Made by a program: the position numbers and the translations under genes. From Catellatospora paridis (GTDB lineage: Bacteria; Actinomycetota; Actinomycetes; Mycobacteriales; Micromonosporaceae): DNA of 64,000 nucleotides. Positions within the stretch are counted from its first letter, which is position 1. Each line of letters starts with the position of its first letter. The stretch spans positions 487,264-551,263 of the forward strand of contig NZ_ML769314.1 in NCBI RefSeq assembly GCF_009720365.1. Reading direction: 5' to 3'. The notes below the pieces were generated by a model. It was not told where the DNA came from. It did not search any database and saw nothing but the letters and a program-made list of their open reading frames with translations. Shown piece after piece: positions 44,874 to 54,060 of this stretch.

Positions 44874-44905
44874 CCGCCGCGCCGAGCACCGGCGGGGCCG
44901 CCGTG

Positions 44906-44953
44906 GCCTCGGATCGACGGTCATATAAACGCCTCGGATCGACGGTCGTATAA
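44906..44953. repeat. Two 23-bp direct repeats upstream of mraZ
   Basis: GCCTCGGATCGACGGTCATATAA (44906-44928) is repeated at 44931-44953 with one change (TCGTATAA), a 25-base period. Each unit ends in a -10-like TATAA. They could be paired operator or promoter elements, or a simple duplication. Confidence 0.7.
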
Positions 44954-44981
44954 CTGAGTAGTACCAAGAGGCAGCTGTCAA

Positions 44982-45037
44982 GCACCCTCCGTCACCGCAT
45001 TGCCACCTCCGGGTGATTGCGTGGAGACGGAGGGTGC
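44982..45037 (+). terminator. Long hairpin with short T-run, 5' of mraZ
   Basis: GCACCCTCCGTC (44982-44993) pairs with GACGGAGGGTGC (45026-45037), followed by ATTTT. The 32-base loop can fold further. It may end the small upstream gene's transcript, or act as an attenuator for transcripts starting at the 44906 repeats. The remaining part of the 44874-45304 spacer holds the mraZ promoter and nothing else I can identify. Confidence 0.55.
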
Positions 45038-45168
45038 ATTTTGCTGCGGCGACTCCGGGTGTCAAAAAGATGACCTTGGTAACGCGCCGCGCCGCCCTCC
45101 ACCGGTCGTTTACGGCCATGAGCTGCGCCTATGTGGAGCGAAACCGCACCCGGAAGGCTGAATCCGCA

Positions 45169-45196
45169 TTGACCGTGGAGGGAAGTGGAGTAAAGT
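45169..45196 (+). promoter_or_regulatory. dcw operon promoter (mraZ)
   Basis: TTGACC (45169-45174), a 16-base spacer and TAAAGT (45191-45196) give a good housekeeping-type promoter about 110 bases before mraZ. It is interleaved with the MraZ operator repeats. Confidence 0.7.
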
Positions 45197-45200
45197 GGGG
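45175..45200 (+). promoter_or_regulatory. MraZ operator: three GTGGRG repeats at 10-bp spacing
   Basis: GTGGAG at 45175, GTGGAG at 45185 and GTGGGG at 45195 are spaced exactly ten bases apart, the layout of MraZ-binding repeats known from other bacteria. They fill the space between the -35 and -10 and run over the -10, so MraZ binding should block the polymerase (autorepression). Another GTGGAG stands at 45133. Confidence 0.8.
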
Positions 45201-45304
45201 CGCAATGGCGGGCCGGACGGTCCGCCGGCCCCGGGGGCAACGCACGCCGACTCGTCCGCGAAACGAGACGGCGTCGGTGTCGGTGCTGGAGGGGGTGGGG
45301 GCCG

Positions 45305-45736
45305 ATGTTCCTGGGCACCCATACTCCCCGGCTCGACGACAAGGGCCGGCTGATCCTGCCCGCTCGGTTTCGTGACGAGCTGGCAGGAGGTGTCGTGATC
45401 ACCAAAGGGCAGGAGCGCTGTCTCTACGTCTTTCCGACGCCGGAGTTCCAGCGCATCGCGGGCCAATTGGCCGAGGCTCCGATGACGCACAAGGCGGCCC
45501 GTGCCTACAGCCGGGTCTTCTTCGCCAGCGCGCACGACGAGATCCCCGACAAGCAGGGCCGGGTGACCATCCCGGGCCACCTGCGCGAATATGCGGGCCT
45601 GGAGCGGGACCTCGTGGTCATCGGTGCCAGCACCCGGGTCGAGGTCTGGGACAAGCAGGCGTGGGACGCCTACCTCGAGGCGAACGAAGACGAGTTCGCC
45701 GGCATCGAGGAGGGGGTGCTGCCCGGCGGTCTGTGA
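45305..45736 (+). CDS. mraZ: Transcriptional regulator MraZ
   Basis: A 143-residue protein with two AbrB-like SpoVT halves: [20 protein letters not shown] at the N-terminus and [21 protein letters not shown] in the second half. It forms oligomeric rings and represses its own operon by binding GTGGG-type repeats, which are present upstream. ATG 45305 gives the canonical start. It is the first gene of the dcw cluster. Confidence 0.96.
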   Translation: MFLGTHTPRLDDKGRLILPARFRDELAGGVVITKGQERCLYVFPTPEFQRIAGQLAEAPMTHKAARAYSRVFFASAHDEIPDKQGRVTIPGHLREYAGLERDLVVIGASTRVEVWDKQAWDAYLEANEDEFAGIEEGVLPGGL

Positions 45737-45811
45737 GGACGGGGGTCCGGCACGCGTTCATGGCAGGCCGGGCTCGAAAGTCGTACCGCGAGATCTCCAC
45801 CCGCTCCGGCA

Positions 45812-45837
45812 CCTGGCGTCACTTCCCCGACGCCAGG
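45812..45837 (+). other. Hairpin in the mraZ-rsmH spacer
   Basis: CCTGGCGTC (45812-45820) pairs perfectly with GACGCCAGG (45829-45837) around an 8-base loop. No U-tract follows. It could be an mRNA processing or stability element separating mraZ from the rest of the operon. Confidence 0.4.
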
Positions 45838-45935
45838 CGCATCGCTCTCACTCTCGGCCGCGACGAGGGTGGGAACGGGGAAGCGGTTGGGGATCTGGCG
45901 GTACGACGAGGCACAGCGAAAACAGGGGGGTCGAG

Positions 45936-46922
45936 ATGGTGGAACCACGTGGCGTACACGTGCCGGTTCTGCTTGATCGATGCCTGGAGTTGCTGGCCCC
46001 CGCCCTGGACCGGCCCGGTCACGCACCCGGCGGACGCACCGTCTATGTCGACGGCACCACCGGGCTCGGCGGTCACGCCGAGGCCGTGCTGCTGGCGCAC
46101 CCGAACACGATCCTGGTCGGGCTCGACCGCGACACCGAGGCCCTGGCCTACTCGCAGCGGCGGCTGGAGCGGTTCGGCGACCGGGTGCACCTGGTGCACG
46201 CCGTCTACGACGAGCTGCCGCAGGTGCTGCCGAAGCTCGGCCTCGAGCAGGTCGACGGGATCCTGTTCGACCTCGGGGTGTCGTCGCTGCAGCTGGACGA
46301 GGCCGACCGCGGGTTCGCGTACGCCCAGGACGCGCCGCTCGACATGCGCATGGACCAGACCCGGGGCGTCACCGCCCAGGAGATCGTCAACAGCTACTCC
46401 CACCCCGAGCTGACCCGGATCCTGCGGGTGTACGGGGAGGAGAAGTTCGCGTCCAGGATCGCGGCGGCGATCCTGCGCGAGCGTGCCAAGGCGCCGATCA
46501 CGTCATCGGCCCTGCTGGCCGAGCTGGTGCGGGACTCGATCCCGGCACCGGCCCGGCGTACCGGGGGACATCCGGCCAAGCGGACGTTCCAAGCGCTGCG
46601 TATCGAGGTCAACGGCGAGCTGTCCACGTGGGAGCGTGCCCTGCCCGCCGCGATCGATGTGCTGGCGCCCGGCGGACGGGTGGTGGTGCTGTCGTACCAC
46701 TCGCTCGAAGACCGGATCACCAAGCAGGCCTTCGTGGCCCGCGCCCGCAGCACCGGACCGGTGGACCTGCCGGTCGAGCTGCCGGGCACCGGGCCGACGC
46801 TGCGCCTGCTGACCAGGGGCGGGGCCGAGATGGCGTCGGAGGCCGAGGTGGCCCGCAACCCGCGGGCGGCGTCGGTGCGGATGCGGGCTGTGCAACTGAT
46901 CGAGCAGGACCAGGGTCCCTGA
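45936..46922 (+). CDS. rsmH: 16S rRNA (cytosine-1402 N4)-methyltransferase RsmH
   Basis: A 328-residue SAM enzyme (MraW) that methylates N4 of C1402 in the ribosomal decoding centre. Motifs: [13 protein letters not shown] at the start, [52 protein letters not shown] and [15 protein letters not shown] 45936 has GGGGGG five bases upstream. It follows mraZ by 199 bases. Confidence 0.96.
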   Translation: MVEPRGVHVPVLLDRCLELLAPALDRPGHAPGGRTVYVDGTTGLGGHAEAVLLAHPNTILVGLDRDTEALAYSQRRLERFGDRVHLVHAVYDELPQVLPKLGLEQVDGILFDLGVSSLQLDEADRGFAYAQDAPLDMRMDQTRGVTAQEIVNSYSHPELTRILRVYGEEKFASRIAAAILRERAKAPITSSALLAELVRDSIPAPARRTGGHPAKRTFQALRIEVNGELSTWERALPAAIDVLAPGGRVVVLSYHSLEDRITKQAFVARARSTGPVDLPVELPGTGPTLRLLTRGGAEMASEAEVARNPRAASVRMRAVQLIEQDQGP

Positions 46923-46958
46923 TCGGGGACCGGCAGGCTGCGAGCAAAGGGGGTAGGG

Positions 46959-47510
46959 ATGAACGTGACACCGCTGCGGGCATCGCGCCGCAGCACAACG
47001 CCGTCGCAGGGGGCGTCGCGACCGGGGGGTCGGGCCGTGACGAACGACGCGAAGGCGAGTGAGGAAGGCCGTTCGGGTGATCGCTACCGGACGGTGGGCA
47101 GTGCCGCGCTGGCGGTGCAGCCGGAGGCCGTGCCGCCGCAGCAGGTGCGGCGGCCGCGGCTGCGGCTGGCTCCGCCGATGCCGGTGGCGGCGCCGCGAAC
47201 GCCGTTCGTGCTGCTCATCGTGCTGGTCGTGGTCGCCGGGGTGCTCGGCATCCTGGTGCTCAACACCAAGATCTCCGAGGGTGCCATCCAGCTGACCGAT
47301 CTGAAGAAGCAGCAGGCGCAGCTCGACCTGCGCGAGCAGCAGATCACGCAGGAGATCACGGAGGCGGAGTCGCCGGGTCGCCTGGAGGCGGCGGCCAAGC
47401 GGCTGGGTCTGGTGCCGGCGGGTGCGCCCGCCTTCATCCGGTTGCCCGACGGCAAGATCATCGGGGTGCCGCAGCCCGCCACCGGCAAGCCGAGCATCAC
47501 CAGCCAGTGA
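46959..47510 (+). CDS. ftsL: FtsL-like division protein (septum formation initiator)
   Basis: A 183-residue single-pass protein. It has a long basic/Ser-rich cytoplasmic N-terminus (~80 residues), one span near 83-101 (FVLLIVLVVVAGVLGILVL) and an external coiled coil (LTDLKKQQAQLDLREQQITQ), ending in a Pro-rich tail. Position between rsmH and ftsI defines it as FtsL, which forms a complex with FtsQ and DivIC at the septum. ATG 46959 (AAAGGGGG upstream) is chosen; GTG 47038 is an alternative shorter start. Confidence 0.88.
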   Translation: MNVTPLRASRRSTTPSQGASRPGGRAVTNDAKASEEGRSGDRYRTVGSAALAVQPEAVPPQQVRRPRLRLAPPMPVAAPRTPFVLLIVLVVVAGVLGILVLNTKISEGAIQLTDLKKQQAQLDLREQQITQEITEAESPGRLEAAAKRLGLVPAGAPAFIRLPDGKIIGVPQPATGKPSITSQ

Positions 47511-47585
47511 GCATCGCGCTCCGGCACGGCTCCCGGGTGGGGCCGTGCCGGAGCTTGCCTGCATGAAGGCGTGGAAGGGGCGACG

Positions 47586-49808
47586 ATGGCGCGACGCGAC
47601 ACCGACGAGCCGGAGGACCGGGGGCGCAACCGCCGCAGCGGTATCGGCGACGCACGCGCCTTCACCCCGCGTGGGCGGACCACCCGCGACGGCGGTTCCG
47701 ACGCGGGCTCCGCCCCCGACCCGCAGGCCGAGGCCGAGCTGCAGCGCCGCCGCGCCGAGCTGCGCATGGTGCGCGGCGGCCGGGCCGAGGAGGGCCGCCC
47801 GCCGCAGCGGCTGGGCCGGGTCACCGGCGCGCCGAGCCGGCGCCCGAGCCGTTCCGGCGAGGGCGACTTCGACGTCGACGAGGCTCCGCGCCGGCGCACC
47901 GCCGCTGCGGGCCGCGGCCGGCCCGCGGTTCGTGCGGACCGCGAGTTCGTCGGGCGTACGCAGGCCGCCCGTGCCCGGAACCCGTACCGCGACGATCGGG
48001 CGCCCGGGGGCCGCGGCCGACCGCAGGACCGCCGGCAGCGCCCGGTCGCCCCGCCGCCCGACCCGCCGAAGATGGGCGAGCCGCGCCGCCGGCTCCGCCT
48101 GGCCACCGCCCTGTCGCTGCTGCTGTTCGCCGCGATCGGGGTGCGGCTGGTGCAGTTCCAGCTGGCCGACGCGCCCGCGTTCGCGGCGCAGGGGCTCGAG
48201 GACCGGCTCGACACGATCAAGTTGCCCGCGCCGCGCGGCGGGATCTTCGACCGCACCGGGGCGGTGCTGGCCCAGAGCGTGGAGGCGCGCTTCATCGCGG
48301 TCGACCCCGAGCTGGTCGTGGAGCCCAGGACGACCGCCGGGCTGCTCGCGCCGCTGCTGGGCAAGGCCCCCTCGGAGATCGAGCCGCTGCTGCAGAAGGG
48401 CAAGCAGGAGGTCAGCGGCAAGCCCATCCGCTTCCGGTGGCTGCTGCGCGGGCTGAGCGTGGACACCGCGAACATGGTGCGCGCGCTCAAGCTGCCCGGC
48501 ATCATCGTCGACCGCGACGAGCGGCGGGATCATCCGGGCCACGACCTCGCGGCCAACCTCATCGGGTTCACCGGCACCGACCTCAACGGCCTGGCCGGCA
48601 TCGAGGCCCGCTACGACCAGGTGCTGCGCGGGCGCAACGGGCAGCTGCAGTACGAGACCGGCAACGGGCAGCTGAACAAACCCATCCCGGGCGGCTTCCG
48701 GCGGGAGACCCCGGCGCAGCCCGGCAGCTCGCTGACGCTCACCGTCGACCGCGACGTGCAGTTCCAGGCGCAGCACATCCTGGCCGCGAGCATGGAGAAG
48801 GTCAAGGCGGTCTGGGGCGCGGCAGTGGTGCTGGACGTCAAGACGGGCGAGGTCGTCGCGCAGGCCAGCCACCCGACGTTCGACGCGGGCAACCCGGGCG
48901 AGGCCAAGCCGGAGGTGCTGGCCGACAACGCCACCTCGGTGGTGGTCGACCCCGGTTCGGTGCACAAGGCGATCGTGCTGTCGGCGGCGCTGCAGGAGAA
49001 CGTGATCGAGCCCGACTCGACGGTGAAGATCGGCCCGTCGATCAAGAAGGGCGACCAGGTCTACTGGGACACCCACCAGTTCGCCGAGGGCACCCGGATC
49101 ACGCTGCCGGGGCTGATGGCGTACTCGTCGAACGTGGCCACCATCAAGATCGCCGAGAAGCTGGGCGCGGAGAAGCTGTACGAGTACCAGAAGCTGTTCG
49201 GGCTCGGCCAGCCCACCGGCATCGGGGTGCCCGGCGAGTCGTCCGGCCAGCTGCAGGCCCCCGAGGACTGGAGCGGGACGTCGCACGGCTCGATCCCGAT
49301 CGGGCACGAGATGGCGGTGACGCCGCTGCAGATGGCGGCGGCGTACGCGGCGATCGCCAACGACGGCGTCTGGGTGCAGCCGCACCTGATCAAGCAGACC
49401 GTCGCGCCCGACGGCAAGGTGACCGAGCCCGCGCCGCCGAAGTCGCACCGGGTCATCAGCGCCGAGAACGCCGCCTCGCTGCGCGAGATCATGGAAGCGG
49501 TGACCACCGTCGACCAGGCCACCGGCCGCTCGGCGGCGCTGCCCGGCTACCGCATCTCCGGCAAGACCGGCACCGGCTCGCAGGTGCTCAACGGCAAGTA
49601 CGTCAAGGGCGAGGTCGGCTCGTTCATCGGCATGGCCCCTGCGGAGAATCCGCGCTTCGTGGTGGCCGTGTTCGTCAAGACGCCGGGCGTCGGGGCGGGC
49701 GGCAAGGTCGCCGGTCCGGCGTTCCGCGACATCATGGCGTACACGCTGCGGCACTTCAAGGTGCTGCCGAGCACCGTCGGGTCGCCCAAGTTCGTCACGT
49801 ATTACTGA
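47586..49808 (+). CDS. ftsI: Septal peptidoglycan transpeptidase FtsI (PBP class B)
   Basis: A 740-residue protein. The long Arg/Asp-rich cytoplasmic N-terminus (~165 residues) is typical of actinobacteria and is followed by a membrane span (ATALSLLLFAAIGVRLVQF), a dimer domain and the transpeptidase domain. Active-site motifs are S458-V-H-K461, S514-S-N516 and K660-T-G. It crosslinks septal peptidoglycan with FtsW. ATG 47586 follows GGAAGGGGCG. It lies 75 bases after ftsL. Confidence 0.96.
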   Translation: MARRDTDEPEDRGRNRRSGIGDARAFTPRGRTTRDGGSDAGSAPDPQAEAELQRRRAELRMVRGGRAEEGRPPQRLGRVTGAPSRRPSRSGEGDFDVDEAPRRRTAAAGRGRPAVRADREFVGRTQAARARNPYRDDRAPGGRGRPQDRRQRPVAPPPDPPKMGEPRRRLRLATALSLLLFAAIGVRLVQFQLADAPAFAAQGLEDRLDTIKLPAPRGGIFDRTGAVLAQSVEARFIAVDPELVVEPRTTAGLLAPLLGKAPSEIEPLLQKGKQEVSGKPIRFRWLLRGLSVDTANMVRALKLPGIIVDRDERRDHPGHDLAANLIGFTGTDLNGLAGIEARYDQVLRGRNGQLQYETGNGQLNKPIPGGFRRETPAQPGSSLTLTVDRDVQFQAQHILAASMEKVKAVWGAAVVLDVKTGEVVAQASHPTFDAGNPGEAKPEVLADNATSVVVDPGSVHKAIVLSAALQENVIEPDSTVKIGPSIKKGDQVYWDTHQFAEGTRITLPGLMAYSSNVATIKIAEKLGAEKLYEYQKLFGLGQPTGIGVPGESSGQLQAPEDWSGTSHGSIPIGHEMAVTPLQMAAAYAAIANDGVWVQPHLIKQTVAPDGKVTEPAPPKSHRVISAENAASLREIMEAVTTVDQATGRSAALPGYRISGKTGTGSQVLNGKYVKGEVGSFIGMAPAENPRFVVAVFVKTPGVGAGGKVAGPAFRDIMAYTLRHFKVLPSTVGSPKFVTYY

Positions 49809-49884
49809 TCCATGTCACTAGAAGTCAGACACAGCGGGCACAGGTGTGCGGTGGGTCATGGGCCAGCGGGTAAGGTCTGACGCC

Positions 49885-51528
49885 GTGCCCGGGAAACTCA
49901 GCTCCACCGCCGCCCCGCTGCGGCCCGCCCGCGTGGCGCCGGTCGGCCTCGCCACGCTCGCGAGCCTGTCCGGAGCCGTCAGCGAGGCCCCGCCGGAGGC
50001 GCTGGCGGCCGAGGTCACCGGCATCACCCACGCCAGCGACCAGGTGCGGCCCGGAGACCTGTACGCGGCCCTGCCCGGCGCCCGCCGCCACGGTGCGGAG
50101 TTCGTCCCCGGAGCGCTGGCCGCCGGTGCGGTGGCCGTGCTGACCGACGCCGCCGGCGCGGCCCACCCGGCGCTCGCGCCCGCGCTCGCGGCGGGGGTGC
50201 CCGTGCTCGTCGTCGCCGACGCCCGCGAGGCACTGGGGCCGGTCGCCGACGCCGTCTACGGCTCGCCCACCGCCGCGCTGACCGTGATCGGGCTGACCGG
50301 CACCGCCGGCAAGACCTCCACCGCCTACCTCGTCGAGTCCGGGCTGCGCGCCGCGAGCCACGTGACCGGGCTGGTCGGCACCGTGGAGACCCGCCTGGGC
50401 GACGTCCGGGTGACCAGCGTGCGCACCACCCCCGAGGCGACCGACCTGCACGCCCTGTTCGCGCTGGCCCGGGAGAACGGCGTCACCGCGGTGGTGATGG
50501 AGGTGTCCAGCCACGCGCTGGTGATGGGCCGCGTCGGCGGGGTGCGCTTCGCCGTCGGCGGCTACACCAACTTCGGCTCGGACCACCTGGACTTCCACAC
50601 CGATTCCGACGACTACTTCCAGGCCAAGGCGCGGCTGTTCGACGGCCGCTGCCGCACCGAGGTGCTCAACCTCGACGACGCGGCGCTGCGCCCGCTGCTG
50701 CGCCCGGCCACGGTCACCTACTCCGCTCTCGGCGACCCCGCCGCCACGTGGCGCGCCGCGGACATCGTCGAGCAGGACTTCGGGCAGCGCTTCATCGCGC
50801 TCGGCCCGGCCGGCCCGGTGCCCGCCGGGGTGCGGCTGCCCGGCCGCCACAACGTGGCCAACGCGCTGCTGGCGCTGGCCTGCCTGACCGCGGTCGGGGT
50901 CGACCCGCGCACCGCCGCCGACGGCATCGCCGCTTGCCCGGGCGTGCCCGGCCGGCTGGAGCAGGTCGACGCGCCCGGCCCGGTGGTGGGCGTGGTCGAT
51001 TACGCGCACAAGGTCGGCGCGATCGAGGCGGCGCTGCTGGCCCTGCGCTCGCTGGCCGACTCGCGCGGGGGCCGCCTGATCTGCGTGCTCGGCGCGGGCG
51101 GCGACCGGGACACCGGCAAGCGCCCGCTCATGGGCGCGGCCGGGGCGCACGGCTCCGACCTGCTCATCGTCACCGACGACAACCCGCGCACCGAGGACCC
51201 GGCCGTGGTCCGAAGCGGCGTGCTCGCGGGCACGGCGGGTTCGGCGGCCGAGGTCGTCGAGATCGCGGGTCGCCGCGCCGCCATCGCTGAGGCGGTGGAG
51301 CGGGCCAAGGACGGCGACGTGATCGCGCTGCTCGGCAAGGGCCACGAGACCGGCCAGGAGATCAACGGCGAGGTGCTGCCGTTCGACGACCGCATCGAGC
51401 TGGCCGCCGCGCTGACGGCCCGCTACGGCTCCGGTCAGACGGCCGCCGCGCCGCGCGACGCCGGTGGATCGCGTGACGCCGCGCCAGACCAGGCCGTCCC
51501 GGCCGCCGAACACGAGGAGGGCCGATGA
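49885..51528 (+). CDS. murE: UDP-MurNAc-tripeptide synthetase MurE
   Basis: A 547-residue Mur ligase adding the third amino acid. The ATP-binding loop is LTGTAGKTSTAYL (about residue 137), and MEVSSHALVMGRV follows. The DNPR motif near residue 433 (VTDDNPRTED) marks meso-diaminopimelate specificity. The C-terminal ~25 residues are a variable Ala/Asp tail. GTG 49885 is chosen because TAAGGT (49871-49876) could be the -10 of an internal promoter and longer starts lack support; ATG 49858 is an alternative. Its stop overlaps the murF start (ATGA). Confidence 0.95.
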   Translation: MPGKLSSTAAPLRPARVAPVGLATLASLSGAVSEAPPEALAAEVTGITHASDQVRPGDLYAALPGARRHGAEFVPGALAAGAVAVLTDAAGAAHPALAPALAAGVPVLVVADAREALGPVADAVYGSPTAALTVIGLTGTAGKTSTAYLVESGLRAASHVTGLVGTVETRLGDVRVTSVRTTPEATDLHALFALARENGVTAVVMEVSSHALVMGRVGGVRFAVGGYTNFGSDHLDFHTDSDDYFQAKARLFDGRCRTEVLNLDDAALRPLLRPATVTYSALGDPAATWRAADIVEQDFGQRFIALGPAGPVPAGVRLPGRHNVANALLALACLTAVGVDPRTAADGIAACPGVPGRLEQVDAPGPVVGVVDYAHKVGAIEAALLALRSLADSRGGRLICVLGAGGDRDTGKRPLMGAAGAHGSDLLIVTDDNPRTEDPAVVRSGVLAGTAGSAAEVVEIAGRRAAIAEAVERAKDGDVIALLGKGHETGQEINGEVLPFDDRIELAAALTARYGSGQTAAAPRDAGGSRDAAPDQAVPAAEHEEGR

Positions 51529-52949
51529 TCCCGCTGAGCCTGGCCGAGATCGCCGCCGCCGTCGACGGCGCGCTGCACGGCGGCGACCCGCAGGCGCGGG
51601 TGACCGGCACCGTGGAGTTCGACTCCCGCAAGATCGGGCCTGGTGGCCTGTTCGTCGCGTTTGCGGGGGAGAAGGCCGACGGGCACGACTTCGCCCCGGC
51701 CGCCGCGGCCGCCGGCGCGGTCGCCGTGCTCGGCTCGCGCCCGGTGGCGGAGCTGCCGACGATCGTGGTCGCCGACCCGCTGGTCGCGCTGGCCCGGCTG
51801 GCCCGCGCCGTGCTGGACCGGCTCGACACGACGGTCGTGGCGATCACCGGCTCGTCCGGCAAGACCACCACCAAGGACTTGATCGGCGGGCTGCTGAGCG
51901 AGCTGGGCCCGACCGTGGCCCCGCCGGGCACGTTCAACAACGAGCTCGGACTGCCGTACACCGTGCTGAAGGCCGACGCGGACACCCGCTTCCTGGTGCT
52001 GGAGATGGGCGCGCGCGGGGTCGGCCACATCAAGGACCTCTGCGAGATCGCCCCGCCGAACATCGGCGTGGTGGTCAACGTCGGGGTGGCGCACATCGGC
52101 GAGTTCGGCTCGGTGGAGGGCATCGCCCTGGCCAAGTCCGAGATCGTGCAGGCGCTGCCCGCGGACGGGCTGGCCGTGCTCAACGCCGACGACCCGCGGG
52201 TCGCGGCGATGGCGGACGTGACCGCCGCGCCGTCGGTGCTGGTGGGTCAGGCCGAGAACGCGGACCTGCGGGCCGTGGACGTGGTGCTGGACGGGCGCGG
52301 GCGTCCCTCGTACACCGTGGTGCGAGGAACCGAGTCCGCGCGGGTGGAGCTGGGGCTGACGGGCGCGCACCAGGTGGGCAACACGCTGCTGGCGGCTGCC
52401 GTCGCGCTGCGCTGCGGCCTGCCGTGGGCCGAACTGCCCGCGGCGCTGGCCCGGTTGCGCGCCGTCTCGACCCGAAGGATGGATGTTTTCGATCGTGCCG
52501 ACGGTGTCACGGTCATCGACGACTCGTACAACGCGAATCCGGCCTCGACCGCGGCGGCGCTGCGCGCGCTGCGCACCCTCGGCGGGGCAGGTCAGGACGA
52601 GCGGCGCACCGTGGCGGTGCTCGGCTACCACGCCGAGCTCGGTCCGGCGGAGCGCGACGGCCATGCCGAGGTGGGAGCGCTGGCGGCTACGCTCGGCGTC
52701 GGCCTGCTCATCGTGGTGGGCGAGTCAGCCGCGCCGATCCTCGACGGCGCGGCCTCGGTGCGGCAGTGGGAAGGTGAGTCGGTGCTGGTCAGCGATCAGG
52801 CCGCGGCGATCGGCGTGCTGCGGGAGCGTCTGCGGTCCGCAGACGTCGTGCTGGTGAAGGGTTCGCGCTACCGGACCTGGGATGTGGTGGACGCACTGCG
52901 CGAGACACGTGCCCTGCAGGGTGCGAGTGACGGAGACGGCCACCGATGA
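51525..52949 (+). CDS. murF: UDP-MurNAc-pentapeptide synthetase MurF
   Basis: A 474-residue ligase adding D-Ala-D-Ala to the UDP-MurNAc-tripeptide. It has the loop [33 protein letters not shown] and [20 protein letters not shown], all MurF-specific. ATG 51525 overlaps the murE stop, and its own stop overlaps mraY (ATGA), so the three are translationally coupled. Confidence 0.96.
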   Translation: MIPLSLAEIAAAVDGALHGGDPQARVTGTVEFDSRKIGPGGLFVAFAGEKADGHDFAPAAAAAGAVAVLGSRPVAELPTIVVADPLVALARLARAVLDRLDTTVVAITGSSGKTTTKDLIGGLLSELGPTVAPPGTFNNELGLPYTVLKADADTRFLVLEMGARGVGHIKDLCEIAPPNIGVVVNVGVAHIGEFGSVEGIALAKSEIVQALPADGLAVLNADDPRVAAMADVTAAPSVLVGQAENADLRAVDVVLDGRGRPSYTVVRGTESARVELGLTGAHQVGNTLLAAAVALRCGLPWAELPAALARLRAVSTRRMDVFDRADGVTVIDDSYNANPASTAAALRALRTLGGAGQDERRTVAVLGYHAELGPAERDGHAEVGALAATLGVGLLIVVGESAAPILDGAASVRQWEGESVLVSDQAAAIGVLRERLRSADVVLVKGSRYRTWDVVDALRETRALQGASDGDGHR

Positions 52950-54055
52950 GATCCATCATCGTCGCGATCCTGGTGGCGTTCGCGGTATCCCTCTTCGGCA
53001 CCCCCATTGCCATCAAAGCCTTCACCCGGCTCAAGGCGGCCCAGCCCATCCGCACCGACGGGCCGCAGACCCACCTGGCCAAGAAGGGCACGCCCACGAT
53101 GGGCGGCGTGGTGTTCATCTTCGCCACCGTCATCGCCTACGTGGTGGCGCACCTGAGCCTGACCACCCTGCCCGAGAAGCAGATCGCCCAGATCACCCCG
53201 ACCATCACCGCACTGGTGCTGCTCGGCCTGTTCGTGTTCTCCGGCGCGGTCGGCTTCATCGACGACTTCCTCAAGGTGCGCCGGCGCAACAGCGGCGGCC
53301 TGAACAAGCGCGGCAAGCTGCTGGGCCAGCTGCTGGTCGGCGCGGCGTTCGGCATCATCGCGCTGAGCGACCCGGGCTCGAACACCGAGACGGTCGGCTC
53401 CACCAAGATCTCGTTCGTCCGGGACATCGGCTGGCTGGACATCGGCAAGGTGGCCGCGATCGTCCTGTTCGTGTTCGTCGTGCTCGGCGCGACCAACGGC
53501 GTGAACCTGACCGACGGCCTGGACGGCCTGGCCACCGGCACGTCGGTGATGGTGATCGGGGCGTACAGCTTCATCGCGGCCTGGCAGTACCAGCACTGGT
53601 GCGCCGACACCTCCGGCTACGCCGCGAACCCCAACAACTACTGCTATGCGGTACGCGACCCGCTGGAAGTGGCGATGATCGCCGCCGCGGCGGCCGGCGC
53701 GCTGGTCGGCTTCCTGTGGTGGAACACCTCGCCGGCCCGCATCTTCATGGGTGACACCGGTGCGCTCGCGCTGGGTGGGCTCATCGCGGGCCTGGCCATG
53801 TCGACGCGCACCCTGCTGCTGCTGCCCATCATCGGCGGCCTGTTCGTGATCATCACGATGTCGCTGGTGATCCAGGTGATCTCCTTCCGGACCACCGGCA
53901 AACGCGTCTTCCGCATGTCGCCGCTGCACCACCACTTCGAGTTGGCAGGCTGGAGCCAGGTCAACATCGTCGTCCGCTTCTGGATCATCGGCGGCATCGG
54001 AGTGGCGATCGGCCTGGGCATCTTCTACAGCGACTTCCTGCGCGTGATGGGGTGA
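52946..54055 (+). CDS. mraY: Phospho-MurNAc-pentapeptide transferase MraY
   Basis: A 369-residue membrane enzyme making lipid I from UDP-MurNAc-pentapeptide and undecaprenyl phosphate. About ten spans are seen, with the signatures [29 protein letters not shown] (the Asp pair), [12 protein letters not shown] and [17 protein letters not shown] (HHH motif). ATG 52946 overlaps the murF stop. Its stop lies next to the murD start. Confidence 0.97.
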   Translation: MRSIIVAILVAFAVSLFGTPIAIKAFTRLKAAQPIRTDGPQTHLAKKGTPTMGGVVFIFATVIAYVVAHLSLTTLPEKQIAQITPTITALVLLGLFVFSGAVGFIDDFLKVRRRNSGGLNKRGKLLGQLLVGAAFGIIALSDPGSNTETVGSTKISFVRDIGWLDIGKVAAIVLFVFVVLGATNGVNLTDGLDGLATGTSVMVIGAYSFIAAWQYQHWCADTSGYAANPNNYCYAVRDPLEVAMIAAAAAGALVGFLWWNTSPARIFMGDTGALALGGLIAGLAMSTRTLLLLPIIGGLFVIITMSLVIQVISFRTTGKRVFRMSPLHHHFELAGWSQVNIVVRFWIIGGIGVAIGLGIFYSDFLRVMG

Positions 54056-54060
54056 CATCG

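Noticed and set aside
46503-49754. 1083-codon minus-strand frame across ftsL and ftsI
   Set aside because: Shadow of dcw genes; no recognisable domains.
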